DNA of 34,477 nucleotides from an uncultured Kiritimatiellota bacterium (GTDB lineage Bacteria > Verrucomicrobiota > Kiritimatiellia > RFP12 > DVOR01). Positions 23,101 to 30,096 of the stretch are shown here, piece by piece. Where the stretch lies: contig CALXOF010000021.1 in assembly GCA_944389945.1 (NCBI GenBank), forward strand, positions 1 through 34,477, in the 5' to 3' direction. Numbering within the stretch: the first letter of the stretch is position 1; the number at the start of each line of letters is the position of its first letter. A program made the position numbers and the translations under genes. Under the pieces are notes generated by a model. That model made no database searches and was not told the origin of the DNA. It was given only the letters and a program-made list of their open reading frames with translations.

Positions 23101-23251
23101 TGGCGAAGGGAGGCCCGTCATAGAAGCGGAAGACGGATGCGCCGCGGCGTTGTTCCAGGCTCTTGGCGAAGGTGCCTTCCTCGGCCCATTGGGCGAGGAC
23201 AGCCTCTTCATTCTTGGCGAAATCGGGACGGTTGGAGACGGGCTTGAACAT
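20120..23251 (-). CDS. ileS: Isoleucyl-tRNA synthetase, eukaryote-like (IleS2-type)
   Basis: The 1043-aa class I synthetase charges tRNA-Ile with isoleucine. The HIGH motif is H55-Y-G-H58 within PPFATGLPHYGH, and KMSKR is at 597-601. The editing (CP1) domain lies between them, with the TTPWTLLTN segment. The PPFATGLPHYGH form, WDCHGLP and overall length match the eukaryote-like clade 2 of IleS rather than the E. coli type, which has PPYANG. Clade 2 enzymes are often less sensitive to mupirocin; that is family knowledge, not shown here. AAAGGAAA precedes ATG 23251. It is the last gene of an operon with the aminotransferase and EIIA genes, 18 nt behind EIIA. Confidence 0.96.
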   Translation of the reverse strand: MFKPVSNRPDFAKNEEAVLAQWAEEGTFAKSLEQRRGASVFRFYDGPPFATGLPHYGHLLAGVIKDIVPRYQTMRGRYVERRFGWDCHGLPIEALAQDALGVSGAHEIRKHGVDAFNEQCRSMVLRYVAQWRQTVTRIGRWVDFDNDYKTMQPSFMESVWWAFKQLWDQGRIYKSHRIMPYSWKLSTPLSNFEAGSNYKDVQDPAVTVRCRVTEGARPAWGGAPAYLLVWTTTPWTLLTNLAICAGPDIDYVAARDQDGSVYILAEARLKAVFGKQQPEILEHLKGTDLKGIRYEPIFPQYKDKPNAFVVLTDNYVSTEDGTGLVHNAPAYGEDDFRVCSAAGITLEDPMDEACAFIAPAPEAWRGHFCKDCDKDIIRTLKENGKLVHQGTIVHSYPFCDRTDTPLIYRAIDAWYVRVEDLHDRLVANNATVHWTPEAVGANRFGNWLRDAKDWNISRNRFWGSCLPVWVNEADPNDMICVGSVAELEQLSGQKVTDLHKHFIDKILIQRDGKTYRRTPEVLDCWFESGSMPYAQQHYPFSDKKLEDFFPADFIAEGLDQTRGWFYTLLVLSTLLFGKAPYRNVIVNGLILAEDGKKMSKRLRNYPDPSEVIEKFGADALRLYLVNSPVVRAENLRFSENGVKQVLRDLLIPWWNAYSFFVTYANADGFDEPDVATPDSPNVLDRWIVSSMETLIADVTAALDNYDLQRAVRPFVAFIDDLTNWYIRRSRRRFWKSEDDADKRHAYRTLRYVLVQLSKVAAPFTPFVAEQIYRNLKGPNDPASVHLCDFPTPHAKARDLPLEHDMALVQRVVSLGRQLRTDEDLKVRQPLAALRVASADKAVRDALPKYADIIKEELNVKDLLLSADETDLATLTLKADFKRLGPRFGARMKAAAAAIAALPADLAAALARGEAVDLDLQGETFQIAPADVVIRREPREGLVVAAEDNVVVALETDLTPALIAEGLARECVSRVQALRKEADLEVTQRIDLIVHCDDELAAALTEWQDFILEETQGDALLFGDPAGDPVDLNGHEAILAIDPK

Positions 23252-23269
23252 GGTTTCCTTTCAGAGAGC

Positions 23270-23725
23270 TCAGTCACGCAGGATGGCCAGAACGCCATCG
23301 CGGTCGGTGGCGGCCACCATTGCGGCGCACTTCTCGGGGTCCATCAGCGTGCGGCTGACGCTGCCGAGGAAGGCGACATAGCCGGAACCGGCGGCGGGCG
23401 GCACGAGCATCAGGATGACCACGCGCGTGGGCTCATCGTCCGGGGCGTCCGCGGCGAAACCGTCCTTATGGATGCCGATGGCGCAGGCCAGCTCGGGCAC
23501 CACGTCGGTGCGGCCGTGGGGAAGCGCGATTGAGCCCGGCATCACGGTGGAGGCGGACATTTCGCGGCGGACAACGGCCTGTTTGGCCTCGTCGCGCTTG
23601 TCTTCGGGGACGGCGCCGGCGGCGACCAGTGCATCGACCAATTCCGCGATGACCGCGAAAATATCCTCGCCCTTCAGGGAATTGATGACAACGGCCTTGT
23701 CCAACATCGTGTCGTAAGTGCTCAT
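23270..23725 (-). CDS. PTS EIIA domain protein (fructose/nitrogen type)
   Basis: The 151-aa protein is a single EIIA domain of the PtsN/FruA type. The phosphorylated histidine is H70 in SIALPHGRTD, and LMLVPP and the C-terminal FLGSVSRTL segment also fit. It should accept phosphate from HPr. No EIIB or EIIC domain is fused or nearby, so a regulatory role like PtsN is more likely than sugar uptake. HPr, EI and HPr kinase are encoded about 6 kb away on the same strand. It lies between a class IV aminotransferase and ileS with 18-nt gaps on both sides. Confidence 0.9.
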   Translation of the reverse strand: MSTYDTMLDKAVVINSLKGEDIFAVIAELVDALVAAGAVPEDKRDEAKQAVVRREMSASTVMPGSIALPHGRTDVVPELACAIGIHKDGFAADAPDDEPTRVVILMLVPPAAGSGYVAFLGSVSRTLMDPEKCAAMVAATDRDGVLAILRD

Positions 23726-23743
23726 GGTTTGTTCCTTGTCAAA

Positions 23744-24712
23744 TTAAAGATAGGGGACGCGGAGGGCCGCGTTTTCCCGTGTGTCTTGCAAAATCATCGC
23801 GTCCAGGGCGCGCCCGATGGGGCCAGGCGTCCCATCGCCGACGGGGCGTCCCTCCCATTCCGTGACGGAGGCCACGTTCAGCGTGGTGCCCACCACCAAA
23901 ATCTCGCGGGCATCGTTCAGCTCCTCCACGCGGATGGGGCGGAAGACCACGCCGTGCAGTTTGCCCTCGGTTTCCAAGCCTTGGGCCAGTTCCATCACGC
24001 GCAGCATCGTGGTGCCGGCGAGGACGGAATCGAGCGGCGGGAAGGCCAGCGTGCCGCCTTTGGAGACGATGCCGACATTCTCGGTCGCCCCCTCGGTGAT
24101 GTGGCCGCGGCCATCCGCCCCAACAGTGAAATCGACGCCCCACGCCTCGGCCTCCATCCGCATGAGGACGTTGGGGATATAGTTGCAGGTCTTCACGGTG
24201 GCGAAATCCGGGTGCTTCGGCGGCACCGCGCTCAGGCGCAGACGCGCCCCCTGCGGGTGGGCCTCCATGAAGGGACGTCCCGCACCGTAGACCAAAATGT
24301 AAAGCGCCGAGGCGTCGCTCTCCGTGGGCGAGACGCCCATGCCGCCCGGACCGCGACTCAGCACCACGCGCACCGCGCAATCGGGCTGACCTGCCGCGTG
24401 GAGCGCCTCCAGCACCTTTACGCGCAACGCATCCGGCCCCCGATGGAAGGCCAAGCCGATCTGATAGGCGCTGCGCTGGAGGCGTTGCAGGTGCGCGTCC
24501 AGGTTGTAGACCGCGCCCGCTACGCACTTCATCGTCTCAAAGACGCCGTCGCCACGATGCACCAGGTGGTCTGTGAAGGGCAACACCATCAGCGCAGGGT
24601 CGCGCACATAAGCGTCCCATTGGCTAGAATAAAAGAGATAACAAGGCACCTTCTCTGCGTGGTGACTTTCACGCAGGGCCTTAACAAAATCGTCTGCTTG
24701 CAGTTCTTTCAC
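23744..24712 (-). CDS. Class IV (BCAT/D-amino acid/ADC lyase-like) aminotransferase
   Basis: The 322-aa PLP enzyme of fold type IV contains LVHRGDGVFETMK near the N-terminus. The PLP lysine is in VKTCNYIPNVL, and ITEGATENVGIV and ILVVGTTLNVASV are the cofactor-binding loops. Branched-chain aminotransferase, D-amino acid transaminase or aminodeoxychorismate lyase are all possible. The short length and context before ileS make a branched-chain role attractive but unproven. The start is GTG 24712, with GGAG about 10 nt upstream and an extended -10 promoter before it. It is the first gene of a three-gene operon. Confidence 0.85.
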   Translation of the reverse strand: MKELQADDFVKALRESHHAEKVPCYLFYSSQWDAYVRDPALMVLPFTDHLVHRGDGVFETMKCVAGAVYNLDAHLQRLQRSAYQIGLAFHRGPDALRVKVLEALHAAGQPDCAVRVVLSRGPGGMGVSPTESDASALYILVYGAGRPFMEAHPQGARLRLSAVPPKHPDFATVKTCNYIPNVLMRMEAEAWGVDFTVGADGRGHITEGATENVGIVSKGGTLAFPPLDSVLAGTTMLRVMELAQGLETEGKLHGVVFRPIRVEELNDAREILVVGTTLNVASVTEWEGRPVGDGTPGPIGRALDAMILQDTRENAALRVPYL

Positions 24713-24738
24713 GTCCGTACGACTCCGAAAGCGCCATT

Positions 24739-24747
24739 AGCATACCA
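24739..24747 (-). promoter_or_regulatory. Extended -10 promoter of the aminotransferase-EIIA-ileS operon
   Basis: On the minus strand TGG-TATGCT, identical to the GH84 element, lies 26 nt before the GTG start. No T-box leader is present, which would otherwise be a common control for ileS. Confidence 0.55.
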
Positions 24748-24796
24748 AAAACCGCGCTTCCGCGCACGCATTTCTATACAGGGGCGCTGAATTGCC

Positions 24797-24842
24797 CCCG
24801 GAGAACAGAGAACGGAGAACAGAACGCGCGGCAAGCGCGCGA
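24797..24842 (+). repeat. GAGAAC-rich repeat, copy 3
   Basis: CCGGAGAACAGAGAACGGAG continues to AACAGAACG and then GCGCGGCAAGCGCGC, a hairpin in the place of the CTGCGGGG block of other copies. It opens the gene-free stretch 24748-25361. Confidence 0.65.
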
Positions 24843-24925
24843 CGGGTGAGGTGAGGGGGGAAAACGGTCAAGCATCCAAGCCTCTAAGCTCCCAAATTTC
24901 TAGTAGGGCTGCCAGCGTGGGGAAC

Positions 24926-24963
24926 CACAGATTAGTGCAGGTTAGGGGCGTGTTACTGCACGC
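24926..24963 (+). repeat. CAGATT repeat with terminal hairpin, copy c
   Basis: CACAGATT, then GCAGGTT, leads to GGGGCGTG-TTACTG-CACGC (24948-24963). Confidence 0.65.
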
Positions 24964-25064
24964 CGATTGATTGGGCTACGGCCTTGTCCGTTGCACGAAC
25001 GGTCGTTCCTGAAATTTTGCTTCTCTTGAGGGAGGTGAGAGGAACCTTGAAGGTTGCGTTCTGA

Positions 25065-25145
25065 GACCCTATAGTGGTCCGAGGTCAACCACTATAGTGG
25101 TCGGAGATGAGACCCTATAGTGGTCGGGGTCGAAACCCTTAAGGG
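25065..25145. repeat. Phased palindromic box element, copy 2
   Basis: Boxes are at 25065-25079 (GACCCTATAGTGGTC), 25088-25101 (ACCACTATAGTGGT), 25111-25125 (GACCCTATAGTGGTC) and 25136-25145 (CCCTTAAGGG). Order and centre spacing equal copy 1 at 2152-2232. The linkers are similar but not identical, and the flanking inverted repeat of copy 1 is not conserved. A lone half box, CTATAGTGGT, occurs at about 25292-25301. Confidence 0.85.
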
Positions 25146-25243
25146 GCCATGAAGAGGCCTTGGAGAGACGGTTTGGAGACAGGGACTGCCAGAGTAAGGA
25201 ACCGCAGATTGTTCCGTCGCTTCGCTAGGAAGACCTTTGGTAA

Positions 25244-25282
25244 CACAGATTTTGAGCAGATTTAGGGCGTGCTAGCGCACGC
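25244..25282 (+). repeat. CAGATT repeat with terminal hairpin, copy d
   Basis: CACAGATTTTGAGCAGATTT leads into GGGCGTGC-TAGC-GCACGC (25267-25282), the most perfect hairpin of the family. Confidence 0.7.
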
Positions 25283-25308
25283 TTATAGATTCTATAGTGG
25301 TTTCGTCT

Positions 25309-25347
25309 GTCGCCCGCAGGGGCGTTTCCCATTCTCCGTTCTCCGGG
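25309..25347 (-). repeat. GAGAAC-rich repeat, copy 4
   Basis: On the minus strand it reads CCCCGGAGAACGGAGAATGG, then AAACGCCCCTGCGGGCGAC. It directly follows the perfect hairpin GGGGCGGC-AC-GCCGCCCC (25345-25362), which abuts the stop codon of the pseudopilin gene. Confidence 0.65.
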
Positions 25348-25361
25348 GCGGCACGCCGCCC

Positions 25362-26162
25362 CTATGGCCCCACCGGTGCCATACCGGCTGGAGGGGCGGA
25401 GGGCGTGGCGGTGGAGGTTCCGCCGCTCGGGGTTTGCCCGGCGCTACGGGAGGATTGGGTGGTGCTTGAGCCGAGAGTCGGATTTTGGGAGAGCGCGGCG
25501 AGGGGAATCTCAACGATACGTTTGGCCTCGGTGGGAGAGTCGCCGTCTTCGGTGGGCTTGAGGAAGAGCGTGAGCTCGATGGTGGAGGGGATTTCGTTGG
25601 TGGCGGTCCACTCATCAATCCAGTTCAACTCATCTGCTAGGGTCTTCTCTTGATCCGGGTCGAGGACACGGCAGTTGAGGCCGATGATGCGTGGGGAGAG
25701 GTGGATTTCGCCGACCGTGTCGTCGTTGAGCGGGTCGAAGTCATCGTCGGCATTGAGGTCTTGGCGCCAGGCGCGGACCGTGAAGCCATCATCTGGGGTG
25801 GCAGAGACGCGCACGCGGTGCGGGACGGCGGCGAATTCGGCATCTTCGCCCACAAGAGTGGGTCCGGTCTTGGTCCACTCGATGATATCCTCATCGTCAC
25901 CTTGGTCAATCAAGGTGAAGCCATATTCCTGGGATTGGTCGCCCGGGTGATAAGCGGAACGAAGGGCCGCGACAAGCTGGTCGAGGATATAGTCGGCGTG
26001 GTTCGTGTTGTCGATGGTCTCACGTCCAACCTCCCACGAGCGCGTAATGGCGTGGAAGGAAGTGAAGAGCATGATTGTGAGCAGACCGAAGAGGGTCAAC
26101 GTAATCAAGACTTCCACGAGGGTGAAGCCGCGACGGTTAGCAAGTGGGGGTAGCGGTCTCAT
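25362..26162 (-). CDS. GspJ-like type II/IV pseudopilin
   Basis: The 266-aa protein has a class III prepilin signal: a short basic leader (NRRG), cleavage between G12 and F13, and the helix FTLVEVLITLTLFGLLT with glutamate at +5. The globular part resembles minor pseudopilins of the GspJ type: an N-terminal segment rich in Asp/Glu (DQGDDEDIIEW) and a DLNADDDFDPLNDD loop that may bind calcium. The C-terminus is a Ser/Thr/Pro-rich tail of about 40 residues not expected in GspJ. The start overlaps the upstream pseudopilin by 4 nt. No secretion ATPase or secretin is nearby, so the machine it serves is unknown. Confidence 0.8.
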   Translation of the reverse strand: MRPLPPLANRRGFTLVEVLITLTLFGLLTIMLFTSFHAITRSWEVGRETIDNTNHADYILDQLVAALRSAYHPGDQSQEYGFTLIDQGDDEDIIEWTKTGPTLVGEDAEFAAVPHRVRVSATPDDGFTVRAWRQDLNADDDFDPLNDDTVGEIHLSPRIIGLNCRVLDPDQEKTLADELNWIDEWTATNEIPSTIELTLFLKPTEDGDSPTEAKRIVEIPLAALSQNPTLGSSTTQSSRSAGQTPSGGTSTATPSAPPAGMAPVGP

Positions 26163-26554
26163 TTGGTCTCGCGGATATAGCGGACGATTTCCTGGCGTTG
26201 CTTGCCACCGGCCCAGGTGACGGTGGTGCGGAGGACACGCAACCCATCGTCCTCAACGCCTTCGGGCGGGTCTTCTTTCTCATCGAGCGTTCGTTCGTAG
26301 GTGTAGCCCTTGAGAAGGGAGGAGTCCGGGGAGACCTCTGCATCGTTTTCAAGGTCTTCGATGGAACGGATGGGGTATTCCAATTCGCCCAGGGTGAAGA
26401 CATAGGCGACCTCCTCACGTTCGCGGGAGGCCTGAACCATGGTGGCGCTGAGGGTGACAGAGCGATAGAGGACGGTGAGCGCGCCGCCGAGGATGATGAT
26501 GGCAAGGACGAGCTCGACGAGGGTGAATCCGGCTTTTTTGCGGGGAGGGGTCAT
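26159..26554 (-). CDS. GspI-like pseudopilin
   Basis: The 131-aa protein begins MTPPRKKAG, with predicted prepilin peptidase cleavage between G9 and F10 and the helix FTLVELVLAIIILGGALTVLY with glutamate at +5. Size and position before a GspJ-like gene suggest the minor pseudopilin GspI. The start overlaps the yihY stop by 4 nt (ATGA) and its own stop overlaps the next start in the same way. Tight coupling indicates these two act as a pair. Confidence 0.82.
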   Translation of the reverse strand: MTPPRKKAGFTLVELVLAIIILGGALTVLYRSVTLSATMVQASREREEVAYVFTLGELEYPIRSIEDLENDAEVSPDSSLLKGYTYERTLDEKEDPPEGVEDDGLRVLRTTVTWAGGKQRQEIVRYIRETK

Positions 26555-28014
26555 GGGGCCGGGGTGGATGCCGCCGTCTCTTGGCGGGTCTTTTGGAGAA
26601 CTTGCGCGATGGTGTCGCCGAAGTGCGCATTGAAGGCCTGAGAGAGACCCAGGTCGATACGCTGAAGGATGGGGTGGATGGGCGACAGGGCATCGGTACG
26701 TTGGAGGAGGCCTTCGCCGGGGGTGTCATCGAGACAGGCGTTGAGCACGTCGGAGAGCGTCAGGGTGGTGGCACAACGAGCGAGGACGTAGCCGGGGGCC
26801 GAGGTCTTAGGGTCGGTTGCGGGAAGGAGAATGTTGTTGCGTTCCAGAATGGCGGAGACACGGACGACATCATGTTCGGAGAGCGCCAGGCGCGCGGCGA
26901 AGACGTGAAGCCGAAGCGGGGCGGTGCCGTCCTCGGTGGCGTGGGCGGCGGCAAGGGTAAGCGCGAGGGCCAATGTGAGGGTGTCGCGTTGGGAGGGGTG
27001 GGAGAAAGCCGATTGAAGAGTGAGCTCATCGCGGTGCTGGTGGACGTAGCAGACTTCGGCTCCGATGAGGATGATGAGCCAGCTGGAGTAAATCCAGAAG
27101 AGGAGTACGGGCAGGGCAGCGAGAGAGCCGTAGATGGCGCTGTAGTTGGCGATGCCCACCTGGAGGGCAAAGCAAACCTTGAAGAAGAGGGAGAGCGCGA
27201 CAACGGTGAAGAGGCCCCCGAGAAGGCAACTGGTGAACTTAATCCGGGTGTTGGGGAGGAAGTTGAAGAGAAAGGCAAAGAGCAGGGCGCCGATGAGCAG
27301 GGGCACAAGAACGCTGAAGATACCGATGGACTCAAGGAAGGTTCGCAGTCCAAAGAGGTTGGGGATGATATTGGTAAGGGAATTAAGGATGGGGAGCGAG
27401 GTGGCGGCGACCACCAAGAGTGGCGCTACGACGATGACGCTGAGATAGTCGGTAAACTTGCGCCAGAAGGTACGCGCCTTGCGGACCCCCCAGATGGCGT
27501 TGAAGGAGTTCTCAATACGCCCAAGGACGCTGATTACCATGAAGATGAGGGCCGCGGCGCCGATGGCGCCAATCTGGGTAAAGTTGATGGAGTTGATACG
27601 GTCGAAGATGGCGACGCAGACGGCGTGGAGGGCGTTGGCGGTTTGTGTGGTCTCGGAGGGGTGAGCGTTGTCGGTGGAGGCCGGTGCCGCTTCTGTGGGC
27701 TGGTCTTGTTGTGCGGGGTCAGTATCGATGGCATCAACGATAGACTCGATGGAACCGAGCAACTTTTGCTCGGCGAAGTCACCCGCGCCGAAGGCCTTGA
27801 GGGAGGTCAGACCCAGGGCCAAGACGGGGACGATGGCAAGCATGGTGATATAGGTGAGAGCGGAGGCGTGGAGCATCGCGCCGTCACGGATACAGTTGCG
27901 GACGGTGAGGATGATGAAGCGGAGTGGACACAGGAGGAAATCAAGCCACTTGCATCCGGTGGAGGAGTGGCGCCACAGAGTCTCGGTACAGAAGCGAGTG
28001 AGCTGTTCGAACAT
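26551..28014 (-). CDS. YihY/BrkB family inner-membrane protein
   Basis: The 487-aa protein has six membrane segments in the first about 310 residues, with the family stretches HASALTYITMLAIVPVLALG, SLAALPVLLFWIYSSWLIIL and GAEVCYVHQH. A cytosolic C-terminal region of about 170 residues, probably winged-helix-like, follows. The family was once misnamed ribonuclease BN; its function is unclear. An Ala/Ser/Thr-rich insert lies between the first two membrane segments. ATG 28014 is chosen 16 nt after the ptsI stop; an in-frame ATG at 28047 would overlap ptsI. The ribosome site is weak. Confidence 0.85.
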   Translation of the reverse strand: MFEQLTRFCTETLWRHSSTGCKWLDFLLCPLRFIILTVRNCIRDGAMLHASALTYITMLAIVPVLALGLTSLKAFGAGDFAEQKLLGSIESIVDAIDTDPAQQDQPTEAAPASTDNAHPSETTQTANALHAVCVAIFDRINSINFTQIGAIGAAALIFMVISVLGRIENSFNAIWGVRKARTFWRKFTDYLSVIVVAPLLVVAATSLPILNSLTNIIPNLFGLRTFLESIGIFSVLVPLLIGALLFAFLFNFLPNTRIKFTSCLLGGLFTVVALSLFFKVCFALQVGIANYSAIYGSLAALPVLLFWIYSSWLIILIGAEVCYVHQHRDELTLQSAFSHPSQRDTLTLALALTLAAAHATEDGTAPLRLHVFAARLALSEHDVVRVSAILERNNILLPATDPKTSAPGYVLARCATTLTLSDVLNACLDDTPGEGLLQRTDALSPIHPILQRIDLGLSQAFNAHFGDTIAQVLQKTRQETAASTPAP

Positions 28015-28030
28015 GGCAGGGCAGACGATA

Positions 28031-29800
28031 TTAGGCGTTGAGGACATCCGGGGCGTAGCGCCGGATGACGGCGCGGGAACGCTCCGCGACCTCGGCGGCA
28101 GAAATGGGGTCTTCACGGCGGAGCGTGTCGACGAGGCGTTGCATGTCAAAGTACGCAACGCGGCAAATTAGTTCCTTGACACGAGGAATGAGGTTCGCCG
28201 ACATACTGAGGCGGCGAATGCCCATCCCAACGAGGATAAGGGCCGCCAGCGGGTCGGACGCCATCTCTCCGCAGACGCACACGGGGATGTCATGCCGGCG
28301 GGCGGCTTGGACAACGTGGTCGATCAGTTTGAGAATCACCGGGTGGAGGGGTTGGTAGAGATGGGCGACAGACTCATTACCACGGTCGACAGCGAAGGTA
28401 TATTGGACGAGATCGTTGGTGCCGAGCGAGAAGAAGTCACATTCGGAGGCCAGCTTGTCGGCTTGGAGGGCTGCGGAGGGAATCTCAATCATGACACCCT
28501 CTTTGACGTTCTTGCGGAAGGGAACGCCCTCCTCCTCAAGCTCGCGTTTGCATTCCTCGACAAAGGCCCGACAGGCACGGAGCTCCTCAAGCGTCGTAAT
28601 CATGGGATACATCAAGGAACAGTCGCCCATGACGGCGGCACGGAGGATGGCACGAATCTGCGTGCGGAAGGTGGCTCGGTTGTTGAGGAGATAGCGCACG
28701 GAGCGATTGCCGAGGAAGGGGTTTGCCTCGTGGACATGGCTACGGCCAACCATCTTGTCGCCGCCGATGTCAAGGACGCGGAGCGTGACGGGCTTGTTGC
28801 CGCAAGCGCAAACAACCTCGCAATAGGCGCGAAACTGTTCTTCCTCGGAGGGCTCGCGGCCCAATCCAATCCAGAGATACTCCGTGCGGTAGAGCCCGAT
28901 GCCTTGGGCGCCATGCTCGCTGATACCTTCAAAGCCAACGCTATGGTCGGCATTGGCCAGCAGTGCGACTTCGATGCCGTCAGACGTGCGGGCCGGCCGG
29001 TCCGCCAGGGTACGGCGGTGCTCCTGCGTGGCACGCTGTTGGGCAGTGCTGGCGAGGAGTTCGGTCTTGATGGCGTCGGAAGGCAGATGCCAGAGAAGTC
29101 CATGGAACCCATCAAGGGCGACTTCGTCGCCGGCGTGGATATCCTTGAGGCTTTGGCCGATACCCACCACGGCCGGGACGCCGAGGGCACGCGCGAGGAT
29201 GGTGACGTGCGCGGTAAGGGAACCCTGTTCGGTGGCCATGCCGCGGATGTAACGGCGGGGTAGGGCCACGGCATCGGAGGGTGAGATGTTGTCGGCGATG
29301 ATGACGGAGGGGCGCTCGATGGTGGGGACGGCTCGCTGGCCGCCGTCTCCCATCAGATTGCCGATGATGCGGTTACGCACGTCCAGGAGGTCGGCCTCAC
29401 GCTCGCGGAGATATTCATCGCCCATATTGCGCATCATGCCGACAAGCGCCTCGAATGCCAAGTGGGTGGCCCATTCGGCATTAACGTGGTCGTTGCGGAT
29501 GTCTTTGACGACACGGTCGATGAGAAACGTGTCGGAAAGAAGCATGAGGTGACCGTCAAAGATGCCGGCTTCGGTGGAGGAGGCGTGGCTCTCGGTGGCT
29601 TTCGCGAGCTCAACAAGTTCCCGCCGCGCCTTGTCCAGGGCGGTGTAGAAGCGGGCAATCTCGGCGTTCGCCTGGTCGGGGACGATTTCGTAGTGCGGGG
29701 CTTCGCGAACCTTGGGGGCCTCGAAGCGGACGACAGTGGCGAAGACGAGCCCCCCGGAGGCGGCGAGTCCGCGATAAAGCGTCGGGGCGCGTTCCTCCAT
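28031..29800 (-). CDS. ptsI: PTS enzyme I (PEP-protein phosphotransferase)
   Basis: The 589-aa protein is a full-length enzyme I. The N-terminal half has the phosphohistidine H198 in GSLTAHVTILAR, where the usual GGxTSH reads GSLTAH. The PEP-binding C-terminal half carries GLYRTEYLW, LRVLDIGGDK, GTNDLVQYTFAVDR and the catalytic cysteine in CVCGEMASDP. It passes phosphate from PEP to HPr. It follows ptsH by 17 nt, as usual, within the kdsA-to-pseudopilin operon. No GAF domain is present, so it is EI rather than the nitrogen-type PtsP. Confidence 0.95.
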   Translation of the reverse strand: MEERAPTLYRGLAASGGLVFATVVRFEAPKVREAPHYEIVPDQANAEIARFYTALDKARRELVELAKATESHASSTEAGIFDGHLMLLSDTFLIDRVVKDIRNDHVNAEWATHLAFEALVGMMRNMGDEYLREREADLLDVRNRIIGNLMGDGGQRAVPTIERPSVIIADNISPSDAVALPRRYIRGMATEQGSLTAHVTILARALGVPAVVGIGQSLKDIHAGDEVALDGFHGLLWHLPSDAIKTELLASTAQQRATQEHRRTLADRPARTSDGIEVALLANADHSVGFEGISEHGAQGIGLYRTEYLWIGLGREPSEEEQFRAYCEVVCACGNKPVTLRVLDIGGDKMVGRSHVHEANPFLGNRSVRYLLNNRATFRTQIRAILRAAVMGDCSLMYPMITTLEELRACRAFVEECKRELEEEGVPFRKNVKEGVMIEIPSAALQADKLASECDFFSLGTNDLVQYTFAVDRGNESVAHLYQPLHPVILKLIDHVVQAARRHDIPVCVCGEMASDPLAALILVGMGIRRLSMSANLIPRVKELICRVAYFDMQRLVDTLRREDPISAAEVAERSRAVIRRYAPDVLNA

Positions 29801-29817
29801 GCGGCTTCCCCCTTGGC

Positions 29818-30096
29818 TTACTCGTCAGGGAGGTCGAACTTGCGCTCCACCAAGGCCTCGAGTTCGGCGACGGCCTTCTGGGCTTCCTCGCCGGTCGCGT
29901 GGATGGTGAGGGAGGTGCCGTTGACGGCCTCAAGGGTCATCAGGGCCATGATGCTCTTCCCGGGAACGACGATACCGTCCTTCTCGACGGTGACATCGGC
30001 GCGGTAGCGGGCGGCGGTCTTGGCAAAGAGCCCGGCCGGGCGCACATGCATGCCGTACTTGTTTTTGAGAACGACGGTCACAGATGCTTCATTCAT
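29818..30096 (-). CDS. ptsH: Phosphocarrier protein HPr
   Basis: The 92-aa protein has H17, the EI phosphorylation site, in YGMHVRPAGLFAKTA. It also has S48 in VPGKSIMALM, the site used by HPr kinase in organisms with HprK. Both are intact, so the protein can serve both chemistries. The start overlaps the end of hprK by 8 nt. An upstream ATG in the same frame would lie inside hprK and is rejected. Confidence 0.95.
   Translation of the reverse strand: MNEASVTVVLKNKYGMHVRPAGLFAKTAARYRADVTVEKDGIVVPGKSIMALMTLEAVNGTSLTIHATGEEAQKAVAELEALVERKFDLPDE

Noticed and set aside
26551..28158. Longer N-terminus for the YihY protein (start 28158 or 28047)
   Set aside because: Those starts lie inside the ptsI coding end, and the added Arg/Pro/Ser-rich residues are an out-of-frame reading of ptsI.
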